In this document: piece after piece, positions 1-11,020 of the stretch
How positions within the stretch are numbered: position 1 is the first letter of the stretch
Layout of the letters: every line of letters starts with the position of its first letter
Origin: Laburnicola sp. R22_1
Taxonomy: Eukaryota > Ascomycota > Dothideomycetes > Pleosporales > Didymosphaeriaceae
Direction: 5' to 3'
Length of the DNA: 64,000 nt
NCBI GenBank assembly: GCA_014281115.1
Contig: JACONQ010000010.1
Span: forward strand, 1,426,001 to 1,490,000
Position numbers and translations under genes: made by a program
Notes under the pieces: generated by a model
Databases searched by the model: none
Told to the model about the DNA's origin: nothing
Seen by the model: the letters and a program-made list of their open reading frames with translations, nothing else

Positions 1-280
1 ATCGACATCGGTCCGATATTTGAATGACATCCGGTTGCTGCCGGGTACAAGCACGGCAGCTCCCATATGCACCTCTATATACCCGCTGAGACCATGAGGA
101 AGGTACACCGTCGCATGGTAGCATCGCTTCAAGTAGGATCTCTCGCAGTATTGGGGTGGATAACTGGAATCCAATCAGAACTCGCTAACTAGGTCCGGCG
201 TGGCATTTGGATGGACGATATGCCGCTCATAGCACGTGCAGTTCGTCTGTAATAGCACGTTCGCTTAGCTCTCCTCACCC

Positions 281-960
281 CCCTAAAACTTAACTAAAAT
301 TAACTTTAATGGCTAATTTAATAGTTTCTTACTTAGCTAACCCTACTAATATAAAATACTTACTATATATTTTAGTAGTTATTAAAAATAGCTTTTTTAC
401 TATATACTATATACATATATTATAACTTATAGTAAAACTAATATTAACCCTATTATATAGCTTTTACCTTACTATAGCTATACTATTAATACTAACTATA
501 ACTTTAGCCTTACTTATAATATTAATTTTTATTTTTAGTACTACTTTACTAAAGCTATTTTTAACTTTTACTATTATTAAATAAACTACTATTATATTTA
601 CTTTAACTACTTTATTATATAAATAAATACTATACTAATATTAATTAAAAATTAAATTAAATATAAGGATACTTATACAGCAGGAGGGATATCTGCTATT
701 ATTGTAATATTTTTATTAGAAACCCCTTAGTCGCAAAAAAAAACCATAAGGATACTTATAAAAAAGCTAAAAAATAATTAGCTATTTAGCGCTGTAGGCC
801 CCTTTATAAATAGCTAAATAAATAATATAGTGGTTTTTTTTTTGCGACTAAGGGGTTTCTAATAAAAATATTACAATAATAGTAGTTATCCCTCCTGCTG
901 TTATTAACGCAGAAAAGCGTTTTAAGGTAGTGTTAATAAACAGGGGTTAGCGCGCCTACT
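281..960. repeat. A/T-rich island, probably RIP-degraded repeat
   Basis: Almost every base from about 281 to 920 is A or T, with TpA steps dominating, in sharp contrast to the mixed composition before and after. In Pezizomycotina this texture is typical of repeated DNA mutated by RIP (C-to-T, preferring CpA). No reading frame survives. The inverted-repeat element at 678-900 sits inside it. RIP is an inference from composition; no undamaged sister copy is in the window. Confidence 0.7.
678..900. repeat. 223-bp element with ~68-bp inverted repeat arms (MITE-like)
   Basis: The left arm (678-745) begins CAGCAGGAGGGATA and ends with a run of A then CC. The right arm (832-900) is its reverse complement apart from a few bases near the start and one length difference in the poly-A/T run. 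About 86 bp of A/T-rich sequence separates the arms. There is no coding capacity. The flanks (TTATA before, TTATT after) are suggestive but do not give a clean target-site duplication. A 15-bp direct repeat (ATAAGGATACTTATA) occurs just outside the left arm and again just inside it. The best reading is a non-autonomous, hairpin-type DNA element. Confidence 0.6.
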
Positions 961-2797
961 CTAACTAAAAAAAATCTACATGCAAAACATAGTAAGGCCA
1001 CATCGCCGTACCGGTTCGGAGCGAGGGGAATAAGAAGGTGCTTGTTGCAACCATCGTCTCCCTCCTCCACTGTCATCCCCAAAGATATTGCCAGAAGCAA
1101 CAGCCGTCATGACGGCAGGTTCGTGCTACTTGTGAGATACATGCTTGGTGGGAACTTACACAAATAAATAATATAATATAGTTTATTAAGCTTAACTATA
1201 GTATATTAGCAAGGTAACTGCTATACCTATATATAACTATTACTAGGAGAGCAGAGCTCAGCCGCGACGAGCGGCACCGTTGAATAACTATACCAGGTGC
1301 CGGATAACACCGATCCCCCCTGAGCAACCACTGGCGGCAAAGGACGAACGGCGCAGACGTGCAACGTCAGCTGGTTACAATACGTAACGTAGAGACGTAA
1401 ATGAAACTCTCTCTCTCTCTCTCACGTTAACTATACCATCCAGTTCAAGGATCGTCACTGCATGATGTTCCTGCAGAGTTCGGTGGGCTACGTCCCCCGA
1501 TAGCATAGATATCTCAGGTCATCCGGTGCAAAGATCGAGGCGCGTGGACGTTTTGTACGATACGCAGGCGCACCTACTCTCTCTCAAAGGTCATCCATTC
1601 AGTTGTCTCACCTCGAGATGGTAGGTAAGACGGTCATTCTGGCTGTGATGATGGGTTGAAGCAAGCTTTGATGAGCCCTCCAAGCGGAAGGTGCGGAGAA
1701 AGCTGCACAAGCCAGGGGCGCCACATTCCGAGATAGGTATAGCGTGTCTGGGATAGAGAAGATCCAACCAGGAACGCCTCTCATTCCGACCCGCATCTTG
1801 CATGTTCGGTCAGCATGCAGTTTAATGACGGAGAGAGAACCACGATTCCCAAGGCTGTGGAGACCTACGTATCGACAGTTGTGTGTCGCAGTATGACTGC
1901 TCATGCTCACCATCAAGCTCGCACCTTGGTCCAATTTTCGTGTATCAAACACGGGCGACTGTACGTGTATATTCGTAGGAGAAGCTATCGAGGTGTACAC
2001 CAGAGACTATTCATAGAATTTGTACCGGCGTGTTGGTATCAGGCATTATAGGAACTGCGCCCGGGGCTTCCGCATTCCCCATCGGTCTGACTTTCACATC
2101 CACAGACGTGCATGCGCAGCAGCTGGAATCTTTGCGAGAAACGATTACTCGAGCGCATGATGCTGAGATGGAAAGTCTCTCGAAGACGATAAAAATCTAG
2201 GCGTTGAAACTTAACCATTGGATTAAGCAGGACAATCTCTGGACTTACGGCACTTGCGGGACGATCTGCGCGACTAGTGAGGATGCGGAGAGTCACCACA
2301 GGCTGTTATGTTCATTCATCCATTCACCATGAGATATACTCATATCGGTACACGATGCTTGAGAGATACTGAATCTTTTCGTGCATAGAGCCCCGCGGAG
2401 ACATACCAAACGTTAGGTTATTAGTCCCACACAGTGTGCCTACCCTTGTTGTCTGTGGTAACTCCAGGGAAACTGATGACATGTTGTAGCGCCTCGTCCA
2501 CCTCGGCGATATCACAAAAGTCGTTGGATGGAGCCTTTTATTACCAACATGTGTTTTGCTCTTTCAGGCTCTCACTGATATTGCTACGTTACTGAGAGGA
2601 GGAAACTTCGCGCACTGTCGGTACACGGTAAAATTCACTGTGAAATCACTACGTTGTCCAATCCGCTCAATGCATTCTCGAACCGTTCAACTCCTTACAA
2701 ATCGCATCACTCGCTGTTCGAATAGCATCAAGTCTTATGCGTCCCTATCTATACACGTTGGTTCACAATCAAAATCCAATATACACAACACACCCTC

Positions 2798-4414
2798 CTA
2801 CTCAACATCCAACCCCGGCCTAAAAATCTTCCTCTTAAACGCCCTCCTCACCGCCAACCCCACACCTCCCCAACCCACACCCTCACTATGCCCCCCATAC
2901 CGGCTCACTTCTACCTCAATACTTCTCTCACCACTAGCCGCCTCAGCCTTCCGATAAGCAAATGCACCCCTCTTTACCCTCTCCCCGCCATGGATACTCC
3001 GCCGCTCCTCCACACTCGTCGCCCCCTCCTCAGCTAGCAGAATGGGTTCCAGGGGGCTGTATATGGACTCTGCGATCTTGAAGGGGATTTCTGCGTCGTT
3101 ACGCGCGTGGATGATGGAGATGTGTAGCGGGCTCGAGGTAGATGAAGCGGTGGTGAGGAGGGCGCGTAGGCGCGCGAGCGTCGGCCACGTATCAATGACC
3201 CAGGTACTTAGGAAGCGGGATATTTTGGGGTAGTTTTGCAGCGGCGATAAGATGGGTATGATACCTTTGATCTTATAGCTCTTCAGTAGGTCGGGTAGAT
3301 CGGTGAAAGCCGCTGCGAGGATGATACCCGCGAAGTTCTGCGGTTCCTTGTGCGCTGGGGCGGGTTTAGTAATATTGGTGGGAAGGAGGGGGGAGTTGGG
3401 TTCGGTGAAAAAGAGGGCTGTGGCGGTTGTTACGGCTGTGCCGAGGCTTTGGCCTAGGAGGACGGTGCGGGAGGAGGGGTGGTTGAGTTCGTGAAGGACG
3501 AAGGAGACTATAGATATGCCGTCGGTGATGAGACCCTTCTCTGTGGGCATGTAGGGCGGGTTGTTCATGCTGGAGCGCCCGAAGCCGCGGTAGTCGCACA
3601 CTATTGTGTGTGTATGCGGTATGCCGGCCATGGAGCGGTATATCGATGGACGCCAGCCTAGGGCGACGTGTCCTGCGTTCTGTCTGTTGTTAATGGTCAC
3701 TCTAGCTTACGCCTTCTCCCTGTTATGTCTGTCCCCCTCTCCCTTGATTTCATAAGAAGAAGAAAATGGTAAGACTCACCCCATGAAAATTCACAACCAA
3801 TCTACTCTTCGCATCCTTCACCAAAAACTTCGCCCCCAAACTCGTTTTGAAGGCCTCCGCCTCCATAACCCCACCCGCACTCTTGCTCGCAATCTCCATC
3901 TCGTTCTCGAGATACACGTCCAGCGGGAGGACGTGCCAGCAAAACAACTTCTCGCCATCGCTCGTGTCGAGCCAGAAGGGCGTGACTTGGCCCTCTATGG
4001 AAGCGAACGCGTTAGATGCATGTTTGAAAATTTTGAGGATTGTAGGGGGGGGGGGAAAGAGAGAGGGAGGAAGACTTACTAGCGAACCCAAAAGCCTCAG
4101 GATTACTAACATCATGGAAGTATCCGTGGTGCAGTTTGTGCATGTATATGAGACTGTTTTACATCGTTCGTTAGTTCTCGTCAATCAATGACTCAACCGA
4201 CCAACCAATCAACCAATCAATTTGTCGCGTTCATTTGTATCACCCATCCACCGAATTCCCCTACAGGAGAATACAGAAAGAAAAAACATAATATAAGAAC
4301 ATACTGTCGCTGCACCACAGGATGCGTCGCGCACACGAGCAACAGAGCCCAAAGACCGCCCAGGCCGGCGAGGACCCAGTAGCTCCGCTTTAGAATGGGG
4401 AGTAAGGCGACCAT
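2798..4414 (-). CDS. alpha/beta hydrolase, ABHD12-like membrane lipase
   Basis: Four exons are supported: 4305-4414, 4080-4153, 3780-3994 and 2798-3679, giving 426 residues. All three introns have GT donors and AG acceptors and keep frame. A single membrane segment lies at about residues 12-28, after a short basic start. The catalytic part has the oxyanion motif HGNAGH (about 132-137), nucleophile elbow GQSLG with Ser211, acid Asp328 in RNDAEIP and His397 in YGGHSEG. This order and the N-terminal anchor match the ABHD12/monoacylglycerol lipase group, which hydrolyses lysophospholipids or monoacylglycerols at ER membranes. The substrate here is inferred only from the family. The start codon was chosen because it gives the membrane anchor. 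Confidence 0.8.
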
Positions 4415-5019
4415 TTTTGAAGTTGACTTTGATGCGATGGTTCGGGGGATTGACTCTTCGACTACGCCGCGACGACACGCGACGTGAGTTGGGTCTGGAT
4501 TGGATTTGGTAGAAAGATGAGCAGATGGATTATCGAGGGGGTGAGTGTTCCATCATCGAATGCGAAGGAGAAGCGCTCGGAAGGAGGATGAACGACGGAG
4601 GTGAGTAGGTAGTGTAGGCGTAAGTAGTGTAGACGCAAACCCGGATGTTCACATGAAGATAAGCTGTGACTGGTAGACTAGACCGAGTTAGTTAAGAAGC
4701 CGCGGTTATCTGCGCTTGGCGACGTGCTCAGAGTCCGAAAACAAAGTTTGCAAATCATGTCCACGGATGTGTTTATATGAACAGTAGTTCCGAGCATCGG
4801 AGCATTGGAACAGATGGTCCATCATTGGCCAAATCCTGCGCTTACGCGCTGCGCTGTCTAATCTAAGTGATGCGCGTCGATGTAAACCCAATGCCCATCA
4901 ACCCCACGCTATGCAATATACACATCCTATCTTTTCTATCCCAGTACAAAACAATGAACAAACGCCTGATGACATGCACCTCTGACAGCAACAGGACAAC
5001 AGTTTACGCATTGTGTTAA
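4415..5019. other. intergenic, nothing recognised
   Basis: This is the 5' flank of the ABHD12-like gene and the 3' flank of the esterase gene downstream. No coding frame, repeat or RNA gene is evident. Confidence 0.5.
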
Positions 5020-6480
5020 TCAGCTTCCACTAGGCTGATCTGGTATGTCCAATGGACTGAGGTCCTGGATCGTATTCCCCATCTTCTCGACCGGCAACCG
5101 CTTGGCCCAGTTCTCCTTCACGAATTCCAGCGTCCGCTTGAACACCAGCTCTCGCTCTTGCTTCTCGTGCTTGCCCAGCCACTTCACCGGGAACTGCGTC
5201 CACCCGTGCCTGCACAGGGGCGCGTGCCAAACTTCCAGTCCACCGTTCGTCCTCGGCGTATGACTCGGTGCGAGTGGCGCACCGCCCTCGTGCCCGTTCC
5301 AATCGTTATTGCGCCCGTCGCCGAAGCGCACGGGTCCGTTCCACCCAGCTAAATTCATCTGATCGACCCAGACATCGCTCTGCACGGCGAGTGTATCTTT
5401 TTCGGGGAGTACGAGGAAGATGGCGGCGTTCTTCTGTACGTTGGTAGGGTCAACGAGGCCGGGGCTTGCACGCGGATGGGCGCGCAGTTTCTTGGGGAGG
5501 TACGTCGGGCCCATGATGCTGAAGAGACCGGGCATTCTCTGTTTCTGCGGCTTCTTGTCGTCGGGGTTGAGAGCGCTCGGGAGGTCTTTCATCGGCCGTT
5601 CTTGCGGGAGGAGGCGCGCGTCGAGGGACGGGTAGAAGAGCAGTAGTGGTAGCATGCGCGGCTGCGCTTGCTCTGGCGGGAGCAGAGACGGCCACGGCTG
5701 GCAGACATTATCGAGTACGGTGGGTGCGCGGACAGGGGGTAGTATCGGCGAAAGTGTATCGGGAGACGCGCCTGGAGCAGAATTCCCTGTTGGCGAACCG
5801 AGCACTTGCGGGCATGGCGGCACCCAGATTGCCATGTTCAGCGCGATGTTCCCTCCTGCCGAGAAGCCCGAGATGGTCAGACGCGTAGGATCCAGCGTGA
5901 TGGTCTTGATGTTGCTCAGATGCACGACCGGCTCCTTCTTCTTCGTGTTATTTTCCACCATCATGCCATAGTACCTCTGGATCTCCGTCCGCAACACTTT
6001 GCTGGCTTTGGATACTTCGTCTGTATCGAGGATCGCGCTCAGCACATCCTCTGCGTCGTGGATCGCCGCGGGGAACTGGTGGAAAGGCCCAATTCGGTAC
6101 GACACGCTGATGACCACGGCGCCGAGCTCCCGCGACATCATGGCTGCATAGGGAGCCTGCTCGAGTGGTGAACCCATGATGAATCCCCCGCCATGGAAGT
6201 CCAAGACCACCGGGACCTTCCACGCCCCGTTCTCTGCCGGCGTCCTGGCGCCATCATCTCCCTCGAGTGCGACGGGCGCGGGTGGCACAAAGACATATAG
6301 CGGTATGGCAATATCCTTCCGGCTCGGGAGCGCGATCACGAAAGGCTGCGGACCCTCGGGCGAGGTCAACTTCAGGATCGAGAGAGGGACAAATCGTGGT
6401 AGATGTACGAGGCACGTTCGCCATTGGATGTGGAATGGCAGTCGGAAAAAGTAGGACAGGCTCTGTAGGTAGCTACTCAT
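5020..6480 (-). CDS. HSL-family alpha/beta hydrolase (carboxylesterase/lipase)
   Basis: This is a single uninterrupted frame of 486 residues. The hormone-sensitive-lipase signature HGGGF is at residues 96-100 and the nucleophile elbow GFSAGG at 205-210, with Ser207. Asp362 (in PEKDTLA) and a C-terminal His (H425 in RHGW, or H419) can complete the triad. The N-terminal 30 residues are hydrophobic and aromatic, which may give membrane association but is not a clear signal peptide. A proline-rich insert at about 220-330 lengthens the protein relative to typical members of about 330-400 residues. Members hydrolyse short-chain or lipophilic esters; the substrate cannot be told. The first ATG is used and no intron is needed. 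Confidence 0.8.
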   Translation of the reverse strand: MSSYLQSLSYFFRLPFHIQWRTCLVHLPRFVPLSILKLTSPEGPQPFVIALPSRKDIAIPLYVFVPPAPVALEGDDGARTPAENGAWKVPVVLDFHGGGFIMGSPLEQAPYAAMMSRELGAVVISVSYRIGPFHQFPAAIHDAEDVLSAILDTDEVSKASKVLRTEIQRYYGMMVENNTKKKEPVVHLSNIKTITLDPTRLTISGFSAGGNIALNMAIWVPPCPQVLGSPTGNSAPGASPDTLSPILPPVRAPTVLDNVCQPWPSLLPPEQAQPRMLPLLLFYPSLDARLLPQERPMKDLPSALNPDDKKPQKQRMPGLFSIMGPTYLPKKLRAHPRASPGLVDPTNVQKNAAIFLVLPEKDTLAVQSDVWVDQMNLAGWNGPVRFGDGRNNDWNGHEGGAPLAPSHTPRTNGGLEVWHAPLCRHGWTQFPVKWLGKHEKQERELVFKRTLEFVKENWAKRLPVEKMGNTIQDLSPLDIPDQPSGS

Positions 6481-6702
6481 CGTGGCGGCGCGCAGACATG
6501 TACGGTGCTTGTCATCATCGAAGCATATTTGAGGGGTGGAGAGGTCGTTGTTTACAAAACGCGCGGCGAGTTAGGTATGTGGTATCAATTGCTTGATTAT
6601 GAGATCATCATTTCATTGTCCGAAATGGCGCACGGTGGCTGTGCCGAAGGTTCCGACCACGATCAGCGCACTAGGTATTGTACACTGTCAACGGCGGACA
6701 GC

Positions 6703-6798
6703 CTACAGCTACAGCACAAAAGTTTGAGTACCTACGGCCTTTGTATCGCCCATCCCGGATTAACACATAGGACTCAAACTTTTGTGCTAGCACTGTAA
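6703..6798. repeat. 96-bp inverted repeat (hairpin)
   Basis: A perfect 16-bp arm, GCACAAAAGTTTGAGT (6714-6729), is matched by its reverse complement at 6772-6787. Similarity extends outward on both sides, giving arms of about 28 bp around a 40-bp centre. It lies between the esterase 5' end and the 3' end of the next gene. It could be a small MITE or a structured transcript end. No second copy is seen in the window. Confidence 0.5.
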
Positions 6799-7037
6799 CT
6801 GGGCATCGCCTTCCTTTATATACATATACAGAGGTACGCCAACGCAGCCTAACACATGGAGTGCGAAAGAGATTTGTAAATTAATCACACACAATACGTA
6901 CCCATACCCGTTAATCAGGTGGAACAGGCCGCCAGGCCAAAAGGCACCCATCCACAGAGACGCCCCGCCCATTCCTATCGCCCTGTACAAACCATTTCAA
7001 TCCTGCACTGCATCAATACGGGTCGGGCGCCATCCTG

Positions 7038-8687
7038 TCAAATAAACCCGTACTCGTCGTCCTCCGCTCCGTCGACCCAGGGAGTGGACGCGAGAGAAGG
7101 TACAGTTGAGCCCCGAGTGGAAGCATTCGAAGTGCCATCCACCAAAAACGCTTCCACGTCCGATCTTTCGAGGTACAGAGACTCTGTTGCCGTTGGACGT
7201 GTCAGCTGCACATAATCGGAATCGGAATCGGGCATGACTCTGCCTGAATCGTCAAGCCGCTTGCCGTCGTTGTTGAACACAGCCGCGAAATTCGGCCAAG
7301 CGACATAGCAGTGAGTGTGAGGGTTGTTGACGCTTGCACCCCATTTGTTCAGCGTCTTCTCGCGCTGCGTTCGGGGAGCGCGAAAGCCAGCATCAACGCA
7401 GTGCGCGCCGAAGGTCACAAGGACAACACGACTGAGTTCGTGCTCGAAGGGTAGCTGGTCAACAACGAAACCATCTAGCTTCAGGCACCTGTTGAGATCA
7501 GTCAGCATAATCGCCGTAGTTGATCATATCCAAATAGAAAACAAAGTTGCACCAAGCAGTTAAGGTGGGAAACTGTCTCGAGACCATGTGGCCATTGTGG
7601 CAGTGGCTGTCTGAGGCATAACCGTGACTTACCACAGAGGAATCGGCTTCGCTTCATCTAAGCCAGACGCGATGCGAGCCTTTCGTATGCAGTAATCGTC
7701 GAGATACTCTCCGGTGCCATAGTTGTGGTGGAGGATGCCCTTCCCGTCCAGACCTCTGCACTGACATCAGCTTCATGTTTCCAGTTTAAATAGTGTCGGA
7801 GAGCTTACTTGTACGTTTGGGGATCTTGGACATCTCCTGTGGGAACGGTCAAGGCCCTGACATACTTCCCTTGGACCCATGTGTCTTGACGAACTAGGGG
7901 AGTCGCGGACGCATGCATTTGCAGATCGAGTATATGCATGCCTTTGATACCGCCATATTCCGACTCATTGCGAAATACCACCTCCCATAAGAGTGATTGG
8001 AAAGAGTCCCTCATGCCGAAGATGCGGAGCTCACGGAGTCTAGTAAAATCGAGCAAGGGTTTCATGTATCCCTGAGAAATGAAAAGTTTATCCGACTCGT
8101 TTTTGGTATTATGCAAGCCGACGCTGGCATGGCGGCCAATGTCGACGATGAGCTTGGTGATGCTTTTAGGAAGCAGCTTCAAGACCCTCTCATTGAAACC
8201 GAGGGGGGAGATCCAGCTGCATAATATCAGCCATGTACTTGACGACCAAGCCAAAGGGAGAAGCGTACGTGAGTTCTTGCAAGCTGGGCATATTCTCAAT
8301 GATCCGCCAAACGCCCAGTAATGCCATCATCCACGGTAGGCTCGAAGGGTCCGAGTTAAAATCGGGATCTCCAACAACATATAGCTTCGTGGCTTCTAAG
8401 AGGCTCTTGCTCTGAGGGCTATCCTTCGTGGTCAACAATTTACCAACTCCTGTGGCCGGCCTGGATCCTGGATTGATGCGCAGTGTGGGTATGTTCCTGG
8501 CACCATATCAGCATGTGGCAAGTGTGTCCAAGGCCTGTATTCTTATAGTGCAGCCGTGGGCAACTTACGGCTGATTCTCCCGTGGCACGACCGCAATCTT
8601 AATGCAGTGATCAGGATCATCCTCAAGGTCAGCTCTAAGCGCCTCGTCGAGATCATATGGCGGCAGAAGTGCTTCGAATTCAGACAT
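7038..8687 (-). CDS. leucine-rich protein of unknown function (F-box/LRR-like)
   Basis: The five-exon model is 8569-8687, 8269-8496, 7809-8216, 7633-7755 and 7038-7488, giving 442 residues. The frame is kept across introns of 72, 52, 53 and 144 bp, and the 52-bp intron has a GCTGAT branch site. The middle third (exons 2-3) has spaced leucine-rich segments such as SLQELTWISPLGF and RLRELRIFGM, resembling the irregular repeats of fungal F-box/LRR proteins. I see no F-box at the N-terminus. The last exon ends in an acidic, Ser/Thr-rich tail. The function is unknown. The consistent splicing makes it a real gene. Confidence 0.65.
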
Positions 8688-9392
8688 TGTCAACTGCGTA
8701 GGACGGATCGCATGAGTGGAATTTTTTCAATGGTCGTACGCGTATTGATAATAGAGGTAATGTGGGCGAAGTTGGCGCACCAGTGTGGTTATCAGAGCGA
8801 AAGGCGCTTGGTAAGATTGCCGGTGTTTGTTGACTGTCGAGTGGGGAAGTCGCGTTCGTAGTTTCCATCACCTGCGCAGGAAAGAGATGAGCGGCCGTGC
8901 GCCGGACGTTCATGAGTGCAGGTGCGTATGACTCTGGGTACGGGAGCTTCCTTTCACAATTGATGTATCTTCTTTCACGAATGAACAGTGATTGTTTAGC
9001 AGCCTAATTGTATATACAGCAGTAGGACGAGATCATATCAAACATCGTAAGATAGAATGATGCACATCGATAACTATGTATTGCTTGATAAGATACAGCT
9101 TGTGGTGTAATGGAACGTGCTCCTCCCCGTGGAAGATATACTTCTGAACACAGTTGTCCCTCGAAGTCGCTAAGAGTCCTGCGCGAATGCTAGAAGCGAG
9201 TGGATTTGCGAGCATTGTTGACAGTGAACTATGTCCAAGGAACTTGCTGAACCTCCTTTACAGGAGAGTTGTTCTTGGTGTTGGCTTCCGAGTGCGGGTA
9301 CGCGACAGCTGTATCGTTCGTATTGTGTATCCTACGGTGACTTATAGAGCCATACGATAAGCTGCCATGTACGTATTGCGTATCCGTGTAAC
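8688..9392. other. intergenic, nothing recognised
   Basis: This is the upstream flank of the leucine-rich gene. There are only short overlapping frames and no repeat or RNA gene that I can support. Confidence 0.4.
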
Positions 9393-11020
9393 TTACAATG
9401 TGTGGGCGTGCCGACGCTCAGAAATGACACTGGTAGGGGATATGTGACCGGTCTGGCCAACCGACATTCTCAGTCGCGCTCCACGTTTTGATGAGGGGCC
9501 GCGTTCGACACAGACATGTGGACTCAGTGGACTCATTTCAATTGCACCATCCCTGCTTCCTGTAGTCTTGTGATGTGACTGCACATAAACGATACCAGTG
9601 TCGTGAAGCCCTGTAGATGGGACATCAGAGTCGTTCATTTGGACCGGCCCTTCTTTGTCGAGGTCCAGTCTTTTACATACATCAGAGATGTGCCTTTGCG
9701 ATTGAACCGAATGAGTTAGACGATGAACGGCTACACTTGAGGTTGAATTTTCTTTGCGGGTCTCACGACTAGCGACGAATGGGTCGTAAAGAGATGCTGC
9801 TTTCGCATGACGTTCAGAGTCGCGAGGCCACGCAAGTGAGCTTGCAAGGTCCCCACCGAGTCCTTGCTGCTCCTTTATCATGGTCGTGGCATTGGTATGT
9901 GGCTGTCGGATGGGAGTATGTCGGTCGCTGGTCTTGAATGAATTTGCTGCCCGGTGTGGCCGAGAATCATCGTTTGCATCGGAAACAGTTGAGAGCCAAC
10001 TACGAACACGTTGCGCGGGCGACTCAGTCATTGGTGGCCGGGCACGCTGATTCATATAAATGTAGCCAGAGTCGTCAGACCAAGAATCGGAGGTACGTTC
10101 AGGCAGGAGCTCGAGGCTGTTTCTGGCCGAGTGTGACTCGTCTAGCTCTACGGGTAGAAGGGAAGATCTGAAAGGAACACGGTTCAATGGCCAGTCTTGA
10201 GACGGCGGTGAGGTATGCCTTGAGATGTTTGGGAGCTGAGGATAGCTGACCACTCCTTCGTTGGACCACGCTGCCGGTCCTTCGCCAGAACCCTCGAAAA
10301 TCTGCCTCATCCGGGTTGCGTGACCCAACCTGGCCGGTGATTGCACCAGGACCGATTCATGATGTATTCGGCGCCTAGAACTGTTTGCTAAGAAGCATGT
10401 TGTCCTTAGCGTGTCCTGGTGCGATGTAACAGGCGTTTGTGGTGCTTCCAAGAGAACACCGCTATTGAAATTGGAGGAAGCTGGTGAGGTACACAAAGCT
10501 AAAGTTTGGTCGGTGCAAAAGTAAGATGACCCTGTAGTTGGTGCCGGGGAATCTTGCTGGATGGTGTTTGTTCGTTCAGGGTGGCCGATTGCAGATTCCC
10601 CCTGAATACGACCGTGCGACGGATAGGCCAGATGGCAGCCGCTGGTGTCTTGGGTTCCCTAGATGATGATGTTGAGCAACAGTTCGACGGTGCTTCGTAG
10701 TGTGACGTCAAATCGAGCACCCACTTGTGCTGCAACCATGTTGATGTACTTTTTAGCAAAATAGAGTATGGTGATGCGACTGCTACGAGGCCTATAGAGA
10801 TTGCGTACGTGGGTGAGAAGCAGGGGTGCAGTGTCGAGGCTGGTGGTGATGAGTCTTGGGGCGGAGATGGATTTGTGGCATCCCCCGACGGCGAGCCACG
10901 TGCAGTTACTTGACTCCCATCGTGTTTGTCGCGGCTGCCTAGATTATTGATTCTGTTTGGAAGACACGGCGCTGCGGAGGTAAGCGCGTACTCGGCCAGG
11001 TGACACATGACGCTTCGCAC
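9393..11020 (-). CDS. uncharacterised Ser/Pro-rich protein, tentative model
   Basis: Two long minus-strand frames adjoin here. They can be joined in phase by removing 10659-10720 (donor GTGCTC, acceptor ATCTAG), giving exons 10721-11020 and 9393-10658 and about 521 residues. The N-terminal part is Pro/Ser-rich and has one moderately hydrophobic stretch (about residues 72-88, around ISIGLVAVASPYS). The long C-terminal part is low-complexity, rich in Ser, Arg, His and Gln, and probably disordered. No known domain is recognised. The donor is weak and the start uncertain, so an extra upstream exon or a shorter gene is possible. The length of the open frames is the main support. Confidence 0.35.

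Larger units (their letters stand above)
1..2797. other. gene-free left end
   Basis: No open reading frame here looks like a protein. The longest are under 135 codons, overlap on both strands and carry no recognisable motif. The stretch alternates normal-composition DNA with A/T-rich blocks (281-960 and about 1160-1240) and contains one inverted-repeat element, listed separately. A CT dinucleotide run lies near 1405-1422. It most likely represents degraded repeat sequence beside the first gene. Confidence 0.6.
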
